This document shows positions 43,762-54,738 of a stretch of 64,000 bases of DNA, piece by piece. The stretch covers positions 102,477 through 166,476 of the forward strand of contig LVLI01000263.1 of the NCBI GenBank assembly GCA_001687465.1, given 5' to 3'. The notes beneath the pieces are model-generated. The model was given only the letters and a program-made list of their open reading frames with translations. It did not search any database and was not told the DNA's origin. The position numbers were made by a program, and so were the translations under genes. Source of the DNA: Halocafeteria seosinensis. Lineage: Eukaryota > Sar > Bigyra > Bicosoecida. Position 1 is the stretch's first letter. Every line of letters starts with the position of its first letter.

Positions 43762-44615
43762 AAATGAACATGGAAACACCGAAAGCCAATTCTTTGGCCA
43801 TTCTGGTTTCCACCCCCAAGTTACGCCCCATGCGTCGGCCAGTGGAGCTCTTCCAATCTCAGGGCTACTGTAAGCCTACCCAACAGGTACGTACCGCCGT
43901 CGACAAACACGGTGGACATTGTCTCTGCTTCTCTCAGAATCTCAGTGACGGTCCTTCTGAAAGTCGCCTTCCTCGGCAGTTGTTGCACATCTAATGAAAT
44001 ATTGCATAGATAGTCTTCTACAGTGTAACCCAATGCTTAGCATCCACGTTAGAAACGGCCATCCTGTCGCCGTTGAAGTCCGGCCACACACAAGTTGTTT
44101 CTTTTTTCTTTTCTTTTTTTCTTTACTCATCTATAGTTACAACTCAACACCACAACTTGTAGATAAATAGCATAAAACTATGAGTAGAACAAATCATTGC
44201 TTGCTTCAAAATCTCCGACTCGAAAACGCCTTGATCTGGCTTTGTGGATCCCGGAGTTTCCAGCCCTTGAAGGTGGGCGTTGGTACCGCTTCACGACAGC
44301 GACTCCAGCGATGGTACGTAGGAAAACCGCCTTGTTCTGATGCATTGCTTGTAGTTAGAAGGTTTCTCCTTTGGGCAGGCACATAGTGTATTACTCCTTT
44401 ATCATGCGATACTGATTGATATTATATAGAGCAACGTGAACAGTGGCCGCGACAACGGTTACGTGTTCACAGAGTCCTAGTGAACAGCACTTTCTACGGG
44501 AAAGCTTCAATAATTTTTCCCCTTAAATATGTCAGTCTAGTCAAATCCAGAATTATGCACTTGGCAGACGAGACTGCAGGCTTTTGAATCCATTCCAAAA
44601 GCAAGCAAACAGAAA
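43762..44615. other. Intergenic region with possible small minus-strand gene
   Basis: About 0.85 kb between SNU23 and the 7TM-FIST gene. It holds a T-rich polypyrimidine run near 44098-44124 and the open stretch described separately at 43821-44034. Nothing else supported. Confidence 0.4.
43821..44034 (-). CDS. Possible small protein or last exon, unknown
   Basis: An open stretch of about 70 codons on the minus strand ends at TAA (43821-43823). Its residues look protein-like: VEDYLCNISLDVQQLP, RRTVTEILREAE, LLGRLTVALRLEELHWP. It has no ATG of its own; an AAG acceptor-like site precedes it. An upstream ATG in another frame (MAVSNVDAKHW, near 44062) could belong to the gene if an intron or sequence error intervenes. 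I recognise no family. Confidence 0.28.
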
Positions 44616-47600
44616 ATGACAGATATCGCAGCATTTCAAACGGACGCTTCCAACGCTGCGTCGATAGTGTCCTATGTGTTGCTGAGCATTGGTCTTATAG
44701 GGTCTATTGCTCTTCTCTATGTTAATGTCACGGGCAATCAAAGAACAGTGGACTTCATAATCGGAGCGCCAGTAAGTTGCAAGACACAGTAGGTTCATTT
44801 CCAATATTCTTTTACGGACGGCTCACTGCAGGCTCTTATAATTTCTACGTTCGGCTATTCCGCCTTAGTTACGAGCCATTTAAAAGGGTCACCTTGTTGG
44901 ATCAGTTTTGCAACAGTTATAGGAGCTTTCAGTATCACTTACGCGTTTCTCATTGCAAAGCGTAAGTACTATTCAAGAATTGCATGGCATTCGTGTGATC
45001 ATCCCATACTCCCACCACAGTATCCACATTGAGAGTTATATACTTGAACAAAACATTGAAGAAGTTTGCAACAACTCGATCACCCGTAGCTAAAAGAGTT
45101 TTGCTGTGGATGATTCCCGATATTCTCATCACAGCAGTATGGTTTGGGGTTGATTCGGACATCCGGGATACACTAAAAGTTTCCCAGTTCACAATAATTA
45201 ACGTGAGTCGCTGCCATGAATTTCTCAGTGTACGTTAAGGACAAACAGAGACCTGGTTGATAATGCTTCGCAGAACGTAGACGGAAAAGTTTTCGACAGT
45301 GAGTTTGAGAAGACGGTGAATTGTTCACTTCCAAGGAGCTTAAACTCTTTGTTTCCTTTGCTAATAATTGTGTATCGGATATTGCAACTGATTTGTATGT
45401 TCCGTCTGTACTGGAGTATGAGGTTGATCAAAGCACCAAAGGTGGTGCAATGCTTTCTTGGAGGCTTGTCTTCGTTCATTGCATTAACACTAATTATGTC
45501 TGGTCTTCCGACTCTCATATTCACTAGTAGCCTCACTTTGCGAATCGTTTCATGGGAAATCTCCTTGTTCTTCTCCTTACACTTTCTAATATGGGGAAAT
45601 TATGGACATCAGATGTTCAAGAAGATCGGTAAATATTTCGGGAGTGATAACGAGATGCTAAGTGACCTGGATACCGCGGTGGCAACGAGTACTAAATCGA
45701 ATGTATCAGATGCAGTTGGCGAATGTGTGGAACGTCTACACTCAAGGCTAGAAAATTGGCCTTCTTTCGTTGTTGCCTACTGTTCAGACAAGTATGGAGC
45801 TGACAACATTTCTGCGGCGCTCCGGGAACGGATGCCTGCGGTCCCGTTTGTAAGTACTTCAGGCGACTTCTGGAAGAATGACGAAAATTTACTCTGTATA
45901 GTGTATTTTCCAATTCGAAACTCAGATAGGGATGAACAGCATACTTGGAGTTTTCCAAAATACTTCCTTCGTTTCATCAACAAACGGATACTATCTTTCT
46001 CTATGGGGCGTGTATGATCCTGATGGCGTGTACAAAGTGGCGTCGCAACAAGTGCACAGTGGTCCGACTGACCCCTCAGACAATGGTGAGTCGAGTTTAG
46101 CGGTCAGCTGTCGCCATAGCTTTTGACCCATTTTCCCTGCAGATACTGCAATCGCAAAACACAATAATGTGGCTAATGGCTCAGCAATCGATGAAGTTGA
46201 TGAAGACGTACCCGACGAAGGAGGCCCGCCGACTGCTCAATCCTTGCCTACTTCCAAGACCAATGATCCATTTACGGTTGGCAACGGATCGAAGACAATA
46301 AAAGAAGCAGTCAGCGCAGGTTACAAAGAAACCTGTAGCTTTCGAAGCGAGCATAAAAAATCTGCGGAACGGGATGATCGGACGAGTGTAGCTAAACATA
46401 GGAACAGCAAACTAGATCCGGACTTCGTTATCTGCTTTTCTCAGGGACTCGAGGAGGAAGCCGTGGCTGAAGCATTGGACGAAACGTTGCCCGAATCCAC
46501 CTCCGTCACAGGAGGAAATATTACTTCTGGTTATATCACAGGGACATTTGGGATTTCTACTCAAGTTCAAGGAGTAGTTTTCAGCAGTGAATGTGCGAAT
46601 GCTGCGGAGCATACGATAGTACTCGCTTCCTGCTGGCCATCAGTGAAGACTAAGTGCGTCATTGCAAGTGGCTATATTCCCCTTCCTCAGAGTGCCGCTG
46701 TTCGAAGGGATGACGCGGAAATAGGTAGAGAAATTGAAAGACTAGATAGAATCGCTGCAGCAGCGAAGTTAGATAACTGGACTGGAAGGGATGTCTTTGA
46801 CGGCAAGCAAAGCACTCGGAGACTCTCATTGGTAAGTACCTGACTTCAACGAGTAGCACGTATTCTGTGGATTGATTTCTTCGATTTTTCATGTGAGCAG
46901 ACTCAGTCCAAGACCTTCCAAAAGGCAAATTATGCCTTAGCGCGCCTATTGGGCAACGACCTATACGGACAAACATGTTACCAGGGAATCGAAGTAAGCC
47001 GATACTGAACCATTTGTATGTAATGGCATTATTATTACGTCAGCACTTTATCCACAGTTGTTAAAATCGAATAGTGACGGTTCTGTAACCGTCGGGGCGA
47101 ACGTACAGAATGGAGAGAAACTCACCCTTATGTCGACAACCGTGTCCCAACAAATTAGCATTATAACAGCCTCGATGGAGAATCAGATCAAAGAGCTAGG
47201 CTCAGTTAATTGTCGAGGAGCATGTTTTTGCTATGCTCATTCATGCGTCAAGCTGCTTGGAGATGAAGTACAAACGTTCAGTCAGCGCTTGTCCGCCACG
47301 CTGAAGAGGGGCGCATTTACAGGTATGATAGGGGCATTACCGAAACAAGCAAGTTGCCTCGAAGCATTCAGCACCATAAATGTTTTTGCAGGAGCATGCT
47401 GCTCCGGCCAGTATTGCACGGACACCAATGGCAAGGTCCGGTTTTGGACGGGACAATGTAGTGCCGTTTTGTTCACAGATGAGCCTAAGTTTCCGCGGTA
47501 CACATTTCGCCGGGCTACCAGAAAGTCGACTTCTTCAGGGACTCGTTACTGTCCATGTTTGCAAAGTCGAAAATCAAGTAGCACCGGCAAAATATTGCCC

Positions 47601-47756
47601 ATGTCACGTACGAAGAGCACCACTTTCGAACCCTTGAGGCGTTCTGTTATCACTCATACTGGTGGTTCCAAGAAACCCAGTGTAACTTCAAATAGAAAAG
47701 TATATGGAGCGAAACCATTCTCCAGCACGATGGGTCACTTGTTCAGCAAGCATTGA
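44616..47756 (+). CDS. Seven-transmembrane (class C GPCR-like) protein with cytosolic FIST domain
   Basis: Eight exons (44616-44771, 44832-44961, 45021-45202, 45274-45849, 45926-46085, 46143-46831, 46901-46993, 47058-47756) give about 894 residues. Residues about 12-250 hold seven hydrophobic helices in class C-like order: CWISF in helix 3, a basic loop after it (STLRVIYLNK), and WFGVDSDIRD then VNCS in the second extracellular loop. The rest is cytosolic. Residues about 318-660 match a FIST N module: SFVVAYCSDKYG, ALRERMPAVPFIGMNS, then DFVICFSQGLEEEAVAEAL, LPESTSVTGGN and GVVFSSEC. Residues about 663-770 match FIST_C (DGSVTVGANVQNGEKL, FCYAHSCVKLLGDEVQTFSQ). The tail is Ser/Thr/Arg-rich (SRKSSS, RRSVITHT). 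FIST is a ligand-sensing domain of bacterial sensors and FBXO22-like proteins. The joint architecture is unfamiliar to me. Confidence 0.8.
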
Positions 47757-47769
47757 ATAAGCTAGATTC

Positions 47770-50138
47770 TCAGGCAAGAGATGGAAGAAAACGAGAAACA
47801 ATCCCCTTAAAGAACGGCAAAAATGCTTGCACGATTTCCGAAGACGGTTCAGAAGCCTTGACTTGTATGGTCACTAACTCGTCTTCGTGAAGTAGCGTCA
47901 CTTCAATGAGAAAGGTGACGTTCGGCTCTGCTATTGCAAAGCAGTAAATGCGCTCTTTAGAGTCCACTCTTCCTGAAGCGAGACAATGGATGTCGTGGGT
48001 TCGCAGCGCACTAATGAAACTGTTAGTATCCTCAAGCATCTGTCGATCTAAGGCATCTGAAAGTGTATATCTGCGGAGAGAAACAAGTGCTAAGTTACAT
48101 GAGCAGTAACGCCATTGGGTGGCTGTTTTACGTACATAGTGGGGTATTGCTTCCATACCCGTTCGAACTCGCTTGGCTGCATATAACCAGCCGAGCTTAA
48201 TGACACATGCAGTTCATCATGTGTATTGGGTGCCCTCTCAGAGTAACTGCTGTCATACGAAGTCCCATGAATGGCGGTCATCTCCAGGTTCCCTGTATCA
48301 CCTTGGTCAGAGGAATAGCCACTGGGTTGCTCGTCCGTTGGCTCAATTGTTTCTTCCTGCAGCGCTCGATAGTTTGCCGGAGTTCTGCAGCAGATTCGCT
48401 GTAAACAACGTAGACAGCAACGTCTCATTCGGCGGACACAACACAGAGCAAGGGCTGTAACGGCAGCAACAACGGATAGAGCACTAATAGCGTACGTCTT
48501 CCATGTAAAGTCGTAGATCCAATCCGGAAAAGATTTATGCTTATTATCTCCTTCGTGATCAACTATGACCTCAAGAAGCACACTTACTGAGTACTCCACT
48601 TCTTTGGCAGTAACCTTGAGCTCAGTAACTGCCATTGACCCACTGAAGCCTTTAAAACATGACGAATCGATGAAGAAAAGCAATTCACGTCTCTGACCTC
48701 CATCGACCACTATTGGCAGAGACTCCGCGGGCCGTGGCCATGGCTCTTTGGAGTTGCTACAGTCTTTGGGGCTGGAACCTACAGGTTGAATCTTCGAGAT
48801 CGTGAGAGCGTAGCAACCGGAGTTTGTTGCGTTTATAGTGACTGACATCGTATCGTGATGTGTCAACCGTAGCTTTACCAAATCTGGCGATAAATGAAAC
48901 ACAGGGCCACTCCTATAGTCTATACCGAATACTGCAAACTGAAGGTATGAGGTTATGCCCTTTTTCCTCAGAGGAGAATTGGCAGACAGAATTTGCGAAT
49001 ATAATTCCTTCGTTAGTCGCACCAGTTCCGGTCTTGGGTCGGGAGCACAAACACTCAGTGACACATTCATATGGAGAATGGCTGCAGTATCCTCCGCAGA
49101 CTGCAATGCAATGTCCAGTTTCGAGCCAGCGTTGTCAAGAGACTCACGCAATCTCCCATCGATAAGCATACTTAGGTCGTCATGGGAAAATGACCCATAA
49201 ATAGAAGTTCCTTCTTTGTCTAGTCTGAGTTGGAAGTCTGCTCGATAAGCAAACATAGGGGCCTGTAGCAACGACGAAACGCTCGGAGTAGCTAAACTCC
49301 CCGAAGTCGGGGTTTCGCTTATTCTGGAACTAGGTTGGCAAGTGGAGCTTGTTGTACGCGTTGCTCTGTAAGGACTTACTGAAGCCCAAAACGTCGTTGT
49401 GGTGGATGCTGTAGGTGGTAGGATCGACGGAGCTTTAGACGTAGCCACAGATGTCGAGCTGAACGGCGAAGAACTTCTAGATGCAGATGCAAGGGGGCTG
49501 CCGACAATACTACCCGTGGAAGTCGGTGAGGGTTCAATTGTGTTCGTGGCAGGATTGTGCGAACGTGCAAACGCACGAGTGGTAGTTGACCAGGCGCATG
49601 AGCTTGGAGATCTTAAGGTTGCCGTCATGCTCTGTTTCTCATTTTGGGTACCTTCAGGCGTCGGTGACACTGTCAATGAAGCGAGAGTGGACATTGTCGT
49701 CATACTTTGTTTCTCATTTTGGGTAACTTCAGGTGTCGGTGACACTGCCAATGAAGCGAGCGTGGGTGTGGTAGTATTCGAAGAAATCGTTGGTGTGCGT
49801 CTAATGCTGGTGGAATGAGATCCTTCGGAAGATGGTGAGTATCCCAAAGTCGGAAATGCAGTCGTCGAAGACGCCAAATAACTTGTTGTACTGGTTGCAG
49901 TGAATTCGAGAATCCGCGGAGTAGAGGTCGCCGAGATACTACTTGTCGGCGTCATTGATCCGGCAGCTAACTCCATTTCTGATAGCTCCCGTTGCTCTAC
50001 ATTGTGTCTATTACCTCCTCCTCCGCTAGCATGGCGTGTTTCGTCGGCTGTAGCGAGTGCCGAGGCGAGCATGGCCAGATACAGCAGGACGCCACCACAT
50101 GATATGCACCATGGCCAACGATGTATTGTCTGTGTCAT
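47770..50138 (-). CDS. Mucin-like type I membrane protein with beta-adaptin-appendage-like tail
   Basis: Two exons, 50138-48136 and 48070-47770, 767 residues. A signal peptide is visible (CGGVLLYLAMLASALATA); I prefer the Met at 50138 over the one 10 codons upstream. Residues about 45-270 are Ser/Thr/Pro-rich and mucin-like, with a 25-residue tandem repeat. Residues about 275-520 form a folded luminal/extracellular part with Cys residues, ending in a beta-rich segment. One membrane helix follows (AISALSVVAAVTALALCC), then a basic, Cys-rich stop-transfer (RRMRRCCLRC). The tail contains FERVWKQYPTIYTL, YCFAIAEPNVTFLIEV and VTIQVKASEPSSEIVQAF, matching the C-terminal platform subdomain of beta-adaptin appendages. 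That domain normally sits in soluble AP complexes and binds endocytic adaptors. The appendage call is moderate, the topology strong. Confidence 0.72.
49626..49775 (-). repeat. Tandem 75-bp repeat in mucin-like ectodomain
   Basis: Two 75-bp units with a few differences encode TLASLAVSPTPEVTQNEKQ and TLASLTVSPTPEGTQNEKQ plus a Ser/Met/Thr linker. Seen directly. They are typical of expanding O-glycosylated stalks and may vary in copy number. Confidence 0.85.
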
Positions 50139-50247
50139 GATTAATTCAATTTCCTCCAGGGAGAGCAATTTTCCTTTGGCTCGTCTGAGAGGTCGTTTAT
50201 ATCGATCCTAGCGCATATTTCGGCGCCAGTAATTGGCGTGTAGGAGC
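50139..50247. promoter_or_regulatory. Short divergent promoter interval
   Basis: 109 bases separate the start of the appendage-tailed membrane protein from the aldo-keto reductase start. Both transcripts probably initiate here or just inside the genes. No motif is claimed. Confidence 0.35.
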
Positions 50248-51517
50248 ATGACCTCACAAACAGTCCTAGGGGCTTTTCAGCCGCCTCCTGTGGAATTGCC
50301 TGGACCCTGGAAACCGAAGATGCCTTTAATTGGACTTGGGTACGGTTTTCGACGACGTATTTTTGTGCAATGGCGGCTGACCGAAAAACCCTATTTGTAT
50401 GTAGGCGCGCGCAGAACATGGAAGAGTGAACCAGATCAAGTGGGTAAAGCTGTACTGACGGCAGTGCGGTCCGGCTACAGGTAGGACTCGGATTCGTGCG
50501 GCAGCGCATGAACAACTTAGTATACCGAGTGATCCTTTGCATGTGTCCACAGACATCTGGACCTAGCGGCTGGCTACAAGAACGAGGACAAAGTAGGGGA
50601 AGCGTTGCAGACGTTGTTCGATAATGGGGAGATACGGCGTGAGGACCTGTTCATTACGAGTAAGCTATTTATGACTCATTGTACACCGGAGGACTATGAT
50701 GAAATGCTTAGCAACACCCTATCTGCTTGCCGGACAAGCTACTTGGACTTGTACCTTGTATGTGTGTCAGTCATGAGATTCCGTCGGGATGTATGTACAC
50801 AACCTGTGAATCGTTCTTGTTGCTCCAGGTTCATCTTCCTTATTTTTTGCGAAAGGATGCTAAAATGCCACCGGATCCGAGCGATTGTAAAGGATACGAT
50901 AGGAGGGCATTCAAAGCTCTCTGGCATAAGCTCGAAGAGGAAGTCGACAAGGGACGGCTCCGGAGCATTGGTGTCAGCAACATGAGTATTCGCAAACTAC
51001 ACAATCTTCTCGAGGATTGCAGAATAAAGCCAGCAAATAATCAAATAGAAATGCATCCGTATTTACAACAGAAGAAGTTGGTAGAATTTTGTCAAGAGCG
51101 GGGCATCACCGTGACAGCATTTTCTCCCCTAGGTTCTCCAGACAGGCCAAATGCAGGAAATGATTCGTCGGGGATGCCGCCAGTATTAGAAAATGACGTT
51201 ATCCGTAACATTGCAACTAAGCACAATTGTTCTTCTGCCCAAGTTCTTCTACAGTGGGCCATCTCACGGGGTATTGCAGTGGTACCGAAAAGCGTAACGA
51301 GCTCTCGAATCCAAGAGAACATTAAAGCGTTCCGACTGGAACTTGATTCTCATGACATGGAGGACATAAACTCTTTGGATGTTCATGTATGTACGCAAAC
51401 ACATCATCTTATTCCAAGTGGGTAGTCGTACTTCCCCGTTTGCAGATACGGTACCTGAAGATGGACAAATTTATCCCTCAGGGAGAGCATTGGAGGCAGT
51501 TGTGGGACGAGGAGTGA
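50248..51517 (+). CDS. Aldo-keto reductase
   Basis: NADPH-dependent carbonyl reductase fold (AKR superfamily). Five exons; joins restore MPLIGLG-TWKSEPDQVGKAV, SGYR-HLDLAAGYKNE, YLDLYL-VHLPYF and DVH-IRYL. The catalytic tetrad is visible: Asp in HLDLA, Tyr in AGYKNE, Lys in ITSKLF and His in LVHLPYF. IGVSNMSIRKL, PANNQIEMHPYLQQKKLVEF, TAFSPLGSPDRP and VPKSVTSSRIQENIKAF are standard AKR motifs, the last binding the 2'-phosphate of NADPH. The C-terminus reads EHWRQLWDEE, and the last exon is short. The substrate cannot be told from sequence. Confidence 0.95.
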
Positions 51518-51562
51518 TGACCGAATGTACAACAACTTAACATGAAGTAGAGATCTCTCGTT

Positions 51563-52611
51563 CTAGTGAAACAGCTTCTTAATCTGTTCGTAAAACACAA
51601 ACGTAAGAATTGTGTGTGGACCAACTCGGATGAACTGCGCAACCGACCCTTTGTACAGTGCGAGTATTCCTTCATGTCTTGTTGTCTTCACCAGACAGTC
51701 CATTGGGCTCCTGTATATCCTTTCCGAATCCTGATATATTCTTGTTGCCGCCACATCTAAAGGATTCATCACTGCAACAACGCTGACGGCTGAGAGTATT
51801 GAGCAAATAACATGGAGCATGTAATTGTCGACAACGTTAAAGCGATTCTTGATGACTTCCTTTGATGAATCGTAGACTACTAGCTGGCAGATTGAGCTGC
51901 TAGTAAGCCGGAGTACTGCATCCATTGACCCACGATTTCCTTTCGTATTGCATCTCTAGATCAGACGCCTCAGCTTACCTGCTGCATCCGCACCTCGGAA
52001 GAACCCCTGTAGCCCCTGGTTGCTCCAAATTTTCTTCACCGCGTCCATGGATCCAGAGTATACATATGTCCTTCTAGCCTTGAAAGCTGATCCGCTGGAT
52101 TGCATACGAGTCTTGATCAAGGAGAATGGAGAGGCGATAGCACCAGCGATCCCACCAGCAATGGTGGCAGAACAAGCTTTCACAGAGGTGGTCTCAAAGC
52201 GGCTAGCAGGATCTTGTGTTGCTTCCCGTCTTGCTTGGAACAAGTTGCGAACATTTTCTTCAATACCATGGTAGAGTCCAAAACGCACACCATTTAGCAC
52301 TGCAGAATCAGGTCACAGTGTCGCGGTTCATTGCTCGACTTCCTAACTTAAGATTCTTACGTACGTAAATTGAAAATAATTGCGGGAGCAATCCCTTTTT
52401 GTGCTTCCGCTATACCTTCATACCACAATATTCTCTTTAAAGCGTCGAATACGTTTGCATAATTACCTATAGTTTTGTGTCCTAGTTCCCCAGCAAGTTG
52501 AAGTCGAGTTTTGGCCACGTCTAGCGGATTGGAAAAGACCACTGCTACTACTGATCCCAACGCTCCAGCGGTGGCTTCTATGAAAGCTGAAGGACGATCG
52601 CTCAACTTCAT
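51563..52611 (-). CDS. Mitochondrial carrier, OAC1/SLC25A34-35-like (copy 1)
   Basis: Inner-membrane solute carrier with three tandem repeats. Exons join at FNL-LLNGVRFGLYHGIEE and DAA-VLRLTSSSICQLVVYD. The three signature motifs are seen: NPLDVAKTRLQ, SPFSLIKTRMQ and NPLDVAATRIY. The second half of each repeat has the usual EG..G/KG pattern (YEGIAEAQKG, NQGLQGFFRGADAA, HEGILALYKG). The layout and the FRGADAA-VLR segment resemble oxaloacetate/sulfate carrier OAC1 and SLC25A34/35. It ends QIKKLFH. It is closely related to the next gene, suggesting tandem duplication. Substrate assignment is inference. Confidence 0.93.
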
Positions 52612-53019
52612 TTTGTTTCCAGTGTGGCGTCTACTGCTTCAGATGCCGTCAATCCCCCATCCACGACAGGAACACATCGACACAGTAGGGTCTTCTTGTG
52701 TGTCTCTCAACCAACAACTACATGGGTATTATTCTTCCGGGAATATCCGACAGGGTTAAAGTCCTAATAACAAAGGCGTTACTATGACATCAGACACTAT
52801 CAAATCCTACGGAATTCTACCCCACATACGTCAGAACTTGGAACATCGATATCGTCAGTGACTCGTCACTTCACACCTTCACAAGTAACTCCACGGCTGG
52901 AGCCGAAGTGCGTACGTGCATTCCTAATCTGTGTTGGTTTGAGAACTTACGCGTTTTGCTGTGTACATTATAGTAGTTCAGGTACGTCCCAGTGCACCTT
53001 GTTGCACTGAAGATACCAA
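52612..53019. other. Intergenic spacer between the two carriers
   Basis: About 0.4 kb with no supported feature; it should carry the promoter of carrier copy 1. Confidence 0.5.
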
Positions 53020-54468
53020 TTACCGATCAGGAACGACTTCGCCGTATATCATACGAAATAATTTCTTGTACTGCTCTAAAAACAAGAATACTAAGATTGT
53101 GTGAGGTCCGCTTCGTACATACAATGCCCTAGACCCTTTGTATAGTCCCTTGATTCCCTCTTTCCTTACAGTTTTAACGGCGCAGTCAATCGGTGAGCTA
53201 TAGAATCGATCCTGTTGGTTGTACATCCGGGTAGAGATCTGTTCGAACACCCATATATCAGTCCTCATATGACAAGAGAAAGTTGGTAAATCCAGTTCAC
53301 TTCTACTTACAACATCGAAAGGATTCATTGCAGCTACCACCAGGATTCCCGCCATGAAGGATGCAATGAAGTGAGCAAATGGACCATCTTCCAGGCCACC
53401 ATAATATATGCAACAAGATTTCAGAGTATCATACGTAGACAATTGAACGCCAGAACCCACTCCCACTCGAAACACTGCATTCATTCGAACGAATATTAAG
53501 TGCAAAGGGACAAAGTGCAAGTTCTCGATACACGCACATGCTGCAGTAGTGCCGGTAAAGAATCCTCGTACTCCCTGATCCTCGAACACATGCTTTGCCA
53601 CATCTATAAAATTGGTATACTGCCTCCCTACATGCCGTTGTTTTAAATGATCACTTTGCGCCTGAAGCCTAGTCTTCAGTAGGAAAAGCGGATTGCCGAC
53701 GACGGAACCGATCATTCCTGCAACTGTACCTGTTACCACCTTGATCGCCCATTTCGCTGCTCGAATATCTGGAGATAAACTATCGTATGGTTGATCAATA
53801 TATTCTTCTCCTATGGTCAGCGTTGTCAGTTTCTGATCCAATTTCGGATATAGTCCTAGCCTAGTACCGTGAGTTGCTGCAGGCGCAATAAAAGACGAGT
53901 GACGTGGACTGCGATAACTTCAACTTCATCAGGAATTGACCCCACAATTGTAAGCCCAAGACATCATAGGTCGAGAACTGCTTCAGAACTATATCGGGAT
54001 CCAAAGATAAGGAAATTGCAAGAAAAGACGATCCCATCCGACAGTGAACGCGTGCTAACCAGCTTCGCAACCGTGTCACTCGTTGTCCAGGTGTTCGACA
54101 AGTTTCACACTCCATATATTGACAGCGAAATCGGAGGTGCGCAGCTATACTCATAGGACTGGGTGTTGCCAACAAAATGGATAATTCTCTCGTCACTTAC
54201 CTATCTGATATAATACGGCAGGAGAGAGACCCGCCTGGATGCCTCGAAGACCTTCACGTTCGAAGATTTTACGAAATGCACCAGAGAATGACCTATACGA
54301 CTTCTGCACGTAGGAGGACATTTCCCCTGCCAGTTGCATTCGCGTCTTTGCCACATCAAAGGGGTTGCTGAATACGCATGCCGAGGCTGCCGCTGATGCG
54401 CCCGTGATACAGCTCAAGCCTAGAGGAAGGTCGCCAGATCTTCCCCGAGGATAGTTCCCCTGCGGCAT
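53020..54468 (-). CDS. Mitochondrial carrier, OAC1/SLC25A34-35-like (copy 2)
   Basis: Paralogue of the carrier just downstream on the same strand. Four exons. The first (from Met 54468) ends SPAVLYQI and is joined across an intron of about 300 bases, the longest in this window, to ATHGTRLGLYPKLDQ. The next join, GTTAA-LFRVGVGSGVQLSTYD, removes an intron that is open in frame. The last, NPFDV-ISTRMYNQQ, removes another open intron. Signature motifs: NPFDVAKTRMQ, NPLFLLKTRLQ, NPFDVISTRMY. Splicing at these sites restores normal carrier spacing, so the longer unspliced readings are not the protein. Substrate probably a di- or tricarboxylate; inferred only. Confidence 0.92.
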
Positions 54469-54738
54469 ATCTTGCGCCAGAACTTATGTCAGCATCATTT
54501 ACTTTACTTCGAGTGGCTAACATTTTGTTCATTCTTCCGCAAACAAAGCTCGTTAGTGTCATGAAACCATAAGGGAAGAAAAGCTTCGTCAAGCATTTGA
54601 CCTGGGCTTGAAGTTTGTCACCATGTTGAAGTAATGAACTGGATCCGATGGATTCCGATCGGAATCGCGAGTCATGGCTGATGACCACATCAAACCGCTG
54701 AGCAACATTGTAAAGAGTGTAAAGGATGAGTCTACGAG

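Noticed and set aside
49399-49818. 139-codon plus-strand ORF opposite the mucin-like repeats
   Set aside because: Antisense shadow of a low-complexity Ser/Thr coding region.
53470-53548. Extra segment in carrier 2 (CIENLHFVPLHLIFV)
   Set aside because: Intron read-through; the spliced form gives the normal carrier spacing AALFRVGVGSGVQ.
54356-54688. 110-codon minus-strand ORF overlapping carrier 2
   Set aside because: It overlaps the real first exon in another frame and has no motif.
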